DNA from: UBA7672 sp963718145
GTDB taxonomy: Bacteria > Pseudomonadota > Alphaproteobacteria > Caulobacterales > Hyphomonadaceae
Assembly: GCA_963718145.1 (NCBI GenBank)
Contig: CAVQYJ010000008.1
Coordinates: forward strand, 62,001-126,000
Direction of reading: 5' to 3'
Length of the DNA stretch: 64,000 nt
This document shows positions 18,971 through 26,300 of this stretch, piece by piece. How positions within the stretch are numbered: the first letter of the stretch is position 1; each line of letters begins with the position of its first letter. Position numbers and translations under genes: made by a program. The notes under the pieces are model-generated. The model was not told the DNA's origin. It did no database searches and saw nothing but the letters and a program-made list of their open reading frames with translations.

Positions 18971-19834
18971 ATGAAACGCCTCATCGCCGCGCTCGGACTG
19001 CCGCTCGCCGCCTGCGGCACGGTCGCGTCACCCACACCCATCCTGCCGCCTTTGACAGCTCTCGCAGGTTCGCCGTGCAATCCGCCGATCGTGATTCCGG
19101 CCGGCATCGTCGCGTCCGTAACCGCACAGTTCGAGGTGGGGCGCACGGCGCCTCCTCCATCCATCAGCGCCGAGGATCGCGCCGCGTATCAAGCCGGCCA
19201 AACTGCCCAGCGCGCCAACGACTGGGCCAATCTCTGCTACTTCCGCGCCGCCAATGCGGACCTCGCCGCCGGCCCCGTCCAGCCCGACCGCGTCGTCTTC
19301 ATGGGCGATTCAATCACCCAGAGCTGGGGGCTCGCCGAGCCGGCCTTCTTCGGCCCCGCTATCGTCAACCGCGGCATCAGCGGCCAGACCACGCCGCAGA
19401 TGCTGTTGCGCTTTCGCGCCGACGTGCTCGGCCTTCGACCAGCCGCCGTTCACATCATGGCGGGCGTCAACGACATCGCGGGCAATACCGGGCCCACAAC
19501 GCTGGAGGATATCGAGGGCAACATCGCATCGATGGTCGAACTGGCGAAGGCGCACGACGTCACCGTCATTCTTGCGACAGTCCTGCCTGCGGCGACTTTC
19601 AACTGGGCGCCGCAGCTGAAGCCTGCCGATGCGATCACCAAACTCAACGCGTGGATCCGGACATTCGCCGCTGACCAGAACCTGGTGCTGGCCGACTATT
19701 ACCCGGCGCTCGCAACGCCAGACCACGCCATGAAACCTGAACTCAGCCTCGACGGCGTCCATCCCAACAAGGCGGGCTACGCCGCACTCGCGCCGATCAC
19801 GCAAGCCGCAATCCGGAAGGCCCTGCATCGGTAG
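18971..19834 (+). CDS. SGNH/GDSL hydrolase lipoprotein, 287 aa
   Basis: A signal peptide ending in the lipobox LAAC anchors the protein. The catalytic domain has all four SGNH blocks: the nucleophile Ser in VVFMGDSITQSWG, the Gly in NRGISGQTT, the Asn in MAGVNDIAGN and the His in LDGVHPNKAGY. It should hydrolyse an ester on the periplasmic side. Related enzymes are lysophospholipase-like or remove acetyl groups from sugars; the substrate cannot be read from the sequence. Confidence 0.87.
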   Translation: MKRLIAALGLPLAACGTVASPTPILPPLTALAGSPCNPPIVIPAGIVASVTAQFEVGRTAPPPSISAEDRAAYQAGQTAQRANDWANLCYFRAANADLAAGPVQPDRVVFMGDSITQSWGLAEPAFFGPAIVNRGISGQTTPQMLLRFRADVLGLRPAAVHIMAGVNDIAGNTGPTTLEDIEGNIASMVELAKAHDVTVILATVLPAATFNWAPQLKPADAITKLNAWIRTFAADQNLVLADYYPALATPDHAMKPELSLDGVHPNKAGYAALAPITQAAIRKALHR

Positions 19835-19853
19835 TCTGCCGTTGGCGCCGGCC

Positions 19854-20639
19854 TCAGCCGACCCGGCCCACCCCAAGCAGCGAGAGCCCGCCATCGACCG
19901 GCATGATCGCGCCGGTGATGTAGGCGGCGGCGTCCGAGCAGAGGAAGAGTGCGAGGTCGGCGACTTCGTCCTTTGTGCCCAGGCGCTTCAGCGGGTTTCC
20001 CTTCGCGCTGGCGGCCATCGCTTCCGGCGTCGGGGCGAGGCGGGCCATGCCTTCGGTGTCGGCGATAGGGCCGGGAATGATTGCGTTCACGCGCACGCCC
20101 AACGGGCCCCATTCAATGGCGAGGGTCTTCATGAGCATGTCGGCGCCCGCCTTCGCGGCGTTGACATGGGCCTGCATCGGATAGGGATGCAGGGACTGCG
20201 GGGCTGAAATGCTGATGCAGCTTGCGCCCGGCTTGCGCAGGTGGGGGAAGCCCTGGCGCATCACATTGTAGGCGCCGATGAGATCGATATCGATCACGGC
20301 GCGGAAGCCGTTATAGGAAATGCCGTTGAAGGGGGCGACGAAGTTCCCGGCCGCGCCAGAGACCAGGATGTCGATCTCGCCATGCGCGGCGACCGATTTC
20401 GCGAAGGCGGCGCCTACGCCCTCATGGTCGCGGACATCCTGCGGGATGCCGATGCATCTTGCGCCTGTGGCGCGGATGCCGGCGGCGGCGGCCTCGATCT
20501 TGTCGGGCGAACGCGACAGGACGGTGACGGCGGCGCCCGCCTGCGCCAGGCGGGTTGCGATCTGCAGGTTGATGCCGCTCGACGCGCCCGCGACAAAGGC
20601 GGTCTTGCCAGCCAGCAAGCCATCCCGAAACGTGCTCAT
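19854..20639 (-). CDS. SDR family oxidoreductase, 2,4-dienoyl-CoA reductase-like
   Basis: The ATG at 20639 follows AGGAG; the longer frame to 20729 adds 30 residues without features. The 261-aa protein has a dinucleotide-binding loop VAGASSGINLQ and the segment HVNAAKAGADML. The Lys is kept, but the usual Tyr of the YxxxK motif is His. This, together with GPIADTEGMARLAP, matches the 2,4-dienoyl-CoA reductase branch, which removes double bases in unsaturated fatty acid beta-oxidation with NADPH. A role in fatty acid degradation fits the ETF-QO gene in this window. Confidence 0.8.
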   Translation of the reverse strand: MSTFRDGLLAGKTAFVAGASSGINLQIATRLAQAGAAVTVLSRSPDKIEAAAAGIRATGARCIGIPQDVRDHEGVGAAFAKSVAAHGEIDILVSGAAGNFVAPFNGISYNGFRAVIDIDLIGAYNVMRQGFPHLRKPGASCISISAPQSLHPYPMQAHVNAAKAGADMLMKTLAIEWGPLGVRVNAIIPGPIADTEGMARLAPTPEAMAASAKGNPLKRLGTKDEVADLALFLCSDAAAYITGAIMPVDGGLSLLGVGRVG

Positions 20640-20787
20640 GTTTCTCGACTCCTGTTGAGGCTGACAGGGGACGCCATCGTGGCATGCCGCGCAAGTTGCC
20701 TCTGCGGCGCCTTGCGCGAACAGGTGCATGCTCTATGCGTCGTTGCGACAACCCGCGCGCATCAAGGCGGGCCGTGGAGGAACCATC

Positions 20788-21596
20788 ATGCGACTGACCC
20801 TGCTTGCCGGAACGCTGATCTCGGGCCTGGCGCTTGCCGCCGCCGCATGTGCGCCGGCCCCCGCGGCCCCAGCAGCGCCTGCTGCGCCGGTCGCAGCCAC
20901 GATGCCGGCGGTCACCGTCTACCACCTCGAAGGCCGCCGGTCGGAGCGGATCGTGTGGCTGATGGAAGAGCTTGGCCTTCCCTACACCCTGGAATTCAAG
21001 CGCGGCGACCTGGCCGGCTCGATGGCGCGATCCGCGCCATCAACCCCGGCATGCCGGTCGCCCCGACGGTGACGATTGGCGACCAGGTGATGACCGAGTC
21101 CGGCGCCATCATCGAGACGATCATCAACCGGTACGCCCCCGGCAAGCTGACGCCGGCGATGGACAGCGCCGACTATCCCAATCACATGATCTGGCTGCAC
21201 CACGCCGAAGGCTCGCTCGCCTCGCGCGCCATCGCGGACTATCGCGTTTGGATGATCGCCCCGCCCAAGGAGCGCTCGCGCCTGGTCGATTCCGAAGCCG
21301 AGGTCCAGTTCGCGGAAGATTATCTCGGCAAGCACCCCTGGTTCGGCGGCGCGGAATTCTCGGCGGCCGACATCATGATGGTGTTCCCGCTGAACTTCGC
21401 GATGCAGCTCAACATCGTCGACAAGACGCAGTTCCCCAACATCAACGCGTGGAAGGCCAAGATCGAGGCGCGCCCGGCCTACCAGGCGATGCTGGCCAAG
21501 GCGCGGCCGGACGGGATGGTCGGATCGCTGCCAGCCCTGCCGGTCCATGCTCCTTCAGGGCCGCGTCCTGCACCGCCCACGCCGCCTGCCCAGTAG
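20788..21596 (+). CDS. glutathione S-transferase domain behind a lipoprotein signal (one frame break)
   Basis: The ATG at 20788 follows GTGGAGGAACC and opens a signal peptide with lipobox-like LAAAAC and a Pro/Ala linker. A thioredoxin-fold GST N domain follows (VTVYHLEGRRSERIVWLMEELGLPY), and the C domain is clear (EDYLGKHPWFGGAEFSAADIMM). The frame changes between 21019 and 21026, and one missing base restores GDLAGS to AIRAINPGMPVAPTV. The intact protein would be about 269 aa. GSTs are normally cytosolic, so an exported, lipid-anchored version is unusual. The leader and domain are in one frame before the break, so the fusion is not created by the error. Confidence 0.75.
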
Positions 21597-21641
21597 CAAA
21601 GGCAGTGGCGGGCGGCATACGCCCGCGCTAGATCGGGCGGC

Positions 21642-22106
21642 ATGAGGTTCATGCTGTCCGCCGCCGCCCTGTTGCTCGCCGCCTGTTCGGGCGGCGACGA
21701 CGAGGATGCCCGGTACCAGCGCGATCTCGCCGCCGCGACCGATCAGGCGCGCGCAAAGCTCGGCTATTTCTGGGAGCATTTCGAGGCCCCCGAAGTGGAC
21801 GAGTACGACTTCTCGCTGAAGGTCGCGATGCCGCGCCGGGACGGGCAGACAGGCAACGAGGATGTCTGGGTCGAGAACCTCGCCAGCGGCGACAAGCTGG
21901 TCGGCGAGCTGATGGTCGACCCGAAATACCTGGGCGACGTGAAAGAGGGCGCCATTGTCGAATTCACCGATCCGATGATCCTGGACTGGGCCTTCCTGCG
22001 CGGCGAGGAGCTGGTCGGGCATTACACCACGAGGGTGATGCTGCCGCGGATGCCTGTGGAGCAGGCCGAGGGCCTGAAATCGATGTTCGGGGAGAATCCC
22101 AAATGA
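21642..22106 (+). CDS. DUF2314 domain lipoprotein, 154 aa
   Basis: The lipobox LLAAC follows a typical signal peptide. The mature part (KLGYFWEHFEAPEVDEYDF, EDVWVENL and VEFTDPMILDWAFL) matches DUF2314, a family of unknown function found in YegJ-like proteins. The stop codon overlaps the start of the next gene (ATGA), so the two are coupled. Confidence 0.75.
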   Translation: MRFMLSAAALLLAACSGGDDEDARYQRDLAAATDQARAKLGYFWEHFEAPEVDEYDFSLKVAMPRRDGQTGNEDVWVENLASGDKLVGELMVDPKYLGDVKEGAIVEFTDPMILDWAFLRGEELVGHYTTRVMLPRMPVEQAEGLKSMFGENPK

Positions 22107-22474
22107 GCATTCCGCGCATCGTCGCCGTCGCCTACCGGCCGAAGCCCGGCAAGGAAAGCGTGCTGCTGGCGGAGGTACGCGACCATGTCCACCTGCTCCG
22201 CTCGGAGGGTCTGGCCACCGACCGGCACCCGGTCGTGATGCGGGCGAAAGACGGAACGATTGTCGAGGTGTTCGAGTGGGCCTCTCCTGCCGCCATCGAG
22301 GAGGCGCACAACAACCCGCGGGTCCAGGCGATGTGGGCGCGGTTCGCCGCGTGCTGCGATTATGTTCCCCTGGCGATGTTGCCGGAAGCCTCCGCCCTGT
22401 TCGCGGAGTTCGAGGCGCTCGACACCCACCTGCCGCCCATCATCCAGCCCGATCCGGATCATCGCGCCGAGTAG
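22103..22474 (+). CDS. antibiotic biosynthesis monooxygenase-like (ABM) protein, 123 aa
   Basis: The N-terminal part (RIVAVAYRPKPGKESVLLAEV, a His-rich helix and DGTIVEVFEWASPAAIEEAHNN) has the pattern of a dimeric alpha/beta-barrel ABM-type domain. The role is unknown; some members are quinone or haem monooxygenases and others are only structural relatives. Overlaps the DUF2314 lipoprotein gene by four bases and is convergent with the DsbA-family gene. Confidence 0.6.
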   Translation: MSIPRIVAVAYRPKPGKESVLLAEVRDHVHLLRSEGLATDRHPVVMRAKDGTIVEVFEWASPAAIEEAHNNPRVQAMWARFAACCDYVPLAMLPEASALFAEFEALDTHLPPIIQPDPDHRAE

Positions 22475-23125
22475 CTACCGTTCCCTCAACCCCCGCTGCT
22501 TCATCCGCCAGACCAGGTGATCGATCCGGTCCTGGCCGAAGAAGGGCTCGTTCTCGAAGACGAAGAGCGGCACGCCCCAGTGACCGGCCTTGTGCTGCGC
22601 CGCCTCGTTGGCCTCGATGATCGCATCCAGCCGCGGCGCCTGCGCGACAGCGTCCGCCTCCAGCTTCGCGCCATTCAGCCCCACGGCATCCGCGCACGCC
22701 GCCAGCCGGCCGTCTTCATGCCAGCCCTCGACTTCGCCGGACCACATCATGTGAGTGGCGGCGCGGACGAATTCAAAGCCCTTGCCCATTTCGCCGGCCA
22801 GCGCGCCCAGCCGGCTGACGCGCATGATGTAGGGCTGGTCCTTTGCGACGCTCCGCGTCTCGCGGTCCTGCACGATCGGGTCGGGGCGCGGCCAGCGATA
22901 GGGAATGCCCGTCATCTCGGCGATGCGCTTGCAGTCCTTCGCAAGATAGGGCGGCCACAGCGGGTTCACGGTCTGGAAGAAGCCGGGAATGCGCACCGCG
23001 ATCGGCCGCACGATCCGCATGTCCGGCTCGACGTCATACGACGCCCGCAACCCCGCGATCAGCGGCATGGCGAGATACGAGTAGGGCGAGCGAAATGAAA
23101 AGTAATAGTCGAAGCGAAGGGTCAT
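22475..23125 (-). CDS. DsbA-family protein, 2-hydroxychromene-2-carboxylate isomerase type
   Basis: The 216-aa protein begins with FDYYFSFRSPYSYLAMPL, the GSH-binding Ser region of the HCCA isomerase family, and ends with GHWGVPLFVFENEPFFGQDR. There is no CxxC, so it is not a thiol-disulfide oxidoreductase. The family isomerises 2-hydroxychromene-2-carboxylate in naphthalene breakdown or acts as a kappa-class GST. No other aromatic degradation genes are nearby, so the substrate is open. Confidence 0.82.
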   Translation of the reverse strand: MTLRFDYYFSFRSPYSYLAMPLIAGLRASYDVEPDMRIVRPIAVRIPGFFQTVNPLWPPYLAKDCKRIAEMTGIPYRWPRPDPIVQDRETRSVAKDQPYIMRVSRLGALAGEMGKGFEFVRAATHMMWSGEVEGWHEDGRLAACADAVGLNGAKLEADAVAQAPRLDAIIEANEAAQHKAGHWGVPLFVFENEPFFGQDRIDHLVWRMKQRGLRER

Positions 23126-23169
23126 GCTGGCGCCGTATCACATGTCCGGCTTTTTCGCTCGCCTGCCGC

Positions 23170-23670
23170 TCAGGGCAGGGCGATCTTCGCCGCCCCGTCC
23201 ATAGCCCTCACGAGGTCGTCCGTCTCGTGCGTGTCCTTCAGGGTCACGCCGTCGCACAGCACCTCCTTCAGTAGCTGGTCCGGCCCCGGCTTCAGCGGCT
23301 GTGGTTTGTCCCGCGCCTGCATGTCCGCCACGGGCTCGCCGTCGTCGTCGAGATACTGCCCGTCCAGCAGCTGCAGCGTCTTGGCCGCGCAGTTGAACTC
23401 CGCGTCTTGCAGGATCCAGCGGAACGGCTTGGCCTGGTTGGTCACCGGCGTCGAGAAATACATGAAGCGCATCGCCGCCAGCGTGCCCCGCGCCGGATCA
23501 GGCACGATGTTGGCCGTCTCCCAACCGAAGGCGCCGCCCTTAACGGCGACATAGCGCCAGACCTCCTTGACCGGCGCCTTCGGCGCCTCCTGCGCCGCCC
23601 CGTTCTGCCGCTGCGCCAGAGCCGGACCGGCCAGCCCCGCCAGCGCCAACGCCACCCACATCCGTTTCAT
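23170..23670 (-). CDS. exported hypothetical protein, 166 aa
   Basis: The ATG at 23670 opens a clear signal peptide (VALALAGLAGPALA, cut after ALA). The longer frame to 23925 adds 85 residues of low-complexity sequence and is rejected. The mature protein has two Cys (EFNCAAKTLQLLDG, VLCDGVTL) and repeats of aromatic residues. In general plan it resembles the exported proteins of the nad operon (a signal peptide and a small Cys-containing domain), but I do not see clear homology. Function unknown. Confidence 0.7.
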   Translation of the reverse strand: MKRMWVALALAGLAGPALAQRQNGAAQEAPKAPVKEVWRYVAVKGGAFGWETANIVPDPARGTLAAMRFMYFSTPVTNQAKPFRWILQDAEFNCAAKTLQLLDGQYLDDDGEPVADMQARDKPQPLKPGPDQLLKEVLCDGVTLKDTHETDDLVRAMDGAAKIALP

Positions 23671-23879
23671 GCGCTCGTCCCCAGCTGACGCCCAAGACTG
23701 CCCAGCGCCGCCTCTCTCGGCAACTACCTGCCGACAATCATCAAACACCGTTGCGCCCCTCCACACGAGGGGGAGGGGAGGCGCGCAACCCCATTTCGCG
23801 AACACATCGCGTCCGGAACGCGCCGCCGGGGTCAGCAGCCCTTGATTATCCCCGCATTCCAATGCACTTCCCGCCCACG

Positions 23880-26098
23880 ATGCCCCAGCTTCTCCTTGAA
23901 ATCCTGTCCGAGGAAATCCCCGCACGCATGCAGGCGAAGGCGGAAGCCGACCTTGTGAAGGCGCTGATGGACGGGCTGACGGCGGCGGGCCTGATCCCGG
24001 AGGGGATCAAGGGCTTCTCAGGTCCGCGAAGGCTGGTGGCGGTGGTCGAGGGGCTGCCGGTGAAATCGGCGGATGTGGTCGAGGATGTGCAGGGCCCGAA
24101 AGAGGGCGCGCCGCAACAGGCGATCGACGGCTTCCTGAGAAAGGCCGGGCCTCAAGTCGATCTCGGAGGCCCACCTCCACGACGTGCCGAAGAAGGGCAA
24201 GATCTACATCGCCCATGTGCGCAAGCCGGGCAAGGAAACGGCCGCGCTGGTCGCCGAGCTGGTTCCGCAGATCATCCGCGGCTTCCACTGGCCCAAATCC
24301 ATGCGCTGGGGTTCGGGAGATTTGCGCTGGGTTCGCCCGATCAGCCGCATCCTCTGCACATTCGATGGCGAGGTGGTTCCGTTCGAGATCGAGGGCATCA
24401 AGTCCGACAACCTCACCGAAGGCCACCGCGTGATGGGGCGGGGACCTTACAAGGTTCGCCGCTTCGAGGATTACGAAGACGTCCTCAAGAACAAGGGCCG
24501 CGTCATCCTCGAGCGGGAAGAGCGCAAGGAAACCATCCTCACCGAGGCCAGGCAGCTCTGCGCCGCCCAGAACCTCGAACTCGTCGACGACATCGGCCTC
24601 CTGGAGGAAGTCGCGGGCCTCGCCGAATACCCCGTCGTCATCATCGGCGACATGGACAAGTCCTTCCTCGACCTGCCGCCGGAAGTGATCCGGTTGTCGA
24701 TGAGGACGCATCAAAAGTATTTCGCGGTGCGCGATCCGGCGCGAAAGGACGGCGGCCTGGCGCCAAAATTCATAGTCGTCGCCAACCTCGATGCGGCGGA
24801 CGGCGGCGAAAAGATCGCCGCTGGGAATTCCCGCGTCCTGTCGCGCCCGCCTCAACGATGCGCGGTTCTTCTGGGACAATGACCGGAAGGTTTCGCTGGA
24901 GTCCCGTTTCGACAAGCTCGGCCAGATCGTGTTCCACGAGAAGCTGGGCACGGTGAAGGACAAGGCCGAGCGGGTGATGGCGCTGGCAAAGGAGCTGGCC
25001 CCGAAAGTCGGCGCAAACCCTGACGAAGCCTACCGTGCCGCGATGCTGGCGAAATGCGATCTCGTCTCCGACATGGTCGGCGAGTTCGCCGAACTCGAAG
25101 GCGTGATGGGGCGGTATTACGCGACGCTGCAGAAAGAGCCGCAGGCCATCGCGGATGCGGTGCGCGATCACTACAAGCCGAAGGGGCCGAGCGATCAAGT
25201 TCCGAGCGATCCAGTGGCCGTCGCCGTGGCGCTGGCCGACAAGCTCGACACGCTCGTTGGCTTCTGGGCGATCGATGAGAAGCCGACGGGATCGAAGGAT
25301 CCCTACGCGCTTCGCCGCGCGGCACTGGGCTTGATTTCGCTTGATTTTGAAGAACTCGGTCCGCCTGAAGCTGTATCCGGCAGGAGTGTTTGCGCTCTTC
25401 ATCCGTGCCTAAGTCAGAAGCCGAATCAAAAGGCCTTTGCTGCTCTGATTGAGAGTGAAGGCGGAGTTGCAATGGTGAGAGATCGCCTTGCTGAATCGCG
25501 CGCCAATGCGCAGGACCATGATGAGGTGCCAATCGAGTTTATCGCCGATGGTGGGCAGACGGAGGAACTGGTCCTTGAGCCTCCTCGCCTTCTTCGTCGA
25601 CCGCCTGAAGGTGCACCTGCGGGAGCAGGGTGCCCGCCATGACCTGATCGAACGCTGTTTGCGTATGGTCGAGGATCGACCTCGTGCCTCATCGTAAAGC
25701 GCGTGGAAGCCCTCGGCGCGTTCCTCGATACCGAGGACGGGAAGAACCTGCTGGCCGGCTACAAGCGCGCGGCGAACATTCTCGCGATTGAGGAAAAGAA
25801 GGACGGCAAGGTCCTATTCCGGCGAGGGCAGGGCCATGGCGGGCGATCCGCCGGAAGTGGACGCTCTGCTCGCAGCGCTCAAACAGGCGACGCCCGCTGC
25901 CTCCTCCGCGCTCGACAAGGAGGATTTTGCGGGGGCGATGAAGGCGCTGTCGAAACTGCGTGGCCCGGTCGATGCTTTCTTCGACAAGGTTACCGTGAAT
26001 GCCGACAAGGCCGATGTGCGCGAAACAGGCTGATGCTGCTCTCGCAGATCCGCGATGCGCTCGGGCGCGTGGCGGATTTCTCGAAGATTGAAGGCTAA
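23880..26098 (+). CDS. glyS: glycyl-tRNA synthetase beta subunit (at least seven frame breaks)
   Basis: The start MPQLLLEILSEEIPARMQ at 23880 is typical of GlyS; an ATG at 23862 is an alternative. The family is followed through MRWGSGDLRWVRPISRI, MRTHQKYFAVRDP, ARFFWDNDRKVSLESR, CDLVSDMVGEFAELEGVMG and the end VADFSKIEG. The frame changes at 24147-24149 (extra G), 24844 (extra C), about 25340 (extra T), near 25390-25420, about 25575, several times in 25650-25695, at about 25813 (extra G) and at about 26025 (one base lost). Total length, about 740 codons, is close to the family. Since the beta subunit is essential and no second copy is seen here, error is more likely than loss. Confidence 0.85.
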
Positions 26099-26138
26099 GG
26101 GAGGTGGTCTCCCGGTCGACGCACGAACCCCAACACCG

Positions 26139-26265
26139 CTCATCCCGACGAAAGTCGGGATCCAGGGACGGCTCGTTCGGACAGCGCGTACGGAATTGGA
26201 GCTGCAGCCCAAAATCGGAACAAGGCTCGCTGCCTGCCCTGGATCCCGACTTTCGTCGGGACGAG
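26139..26265. repeat. REP-like palindromic pair forming a long inverted repeat
   Basis: A 29-base arm at 26139-26167 is matched by its reverse complement at 26237-26265 with one mismatch, and each arm contains its own smaller palindrome (TCCCGACGAAAGTCGGGA in the left arm). The pair is separated by about 69 bases and fills the gap between glyS and ppdK. Elements with this core are common between genes in alphaproteobacteria; whether it moves, terminates or stabilises a transcript is not known here. Confidence 0.7.
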
Positions 26266-26300
26266 CGGGGATGAAGCAGAGCGAAGTAGGAAGTCTGACG

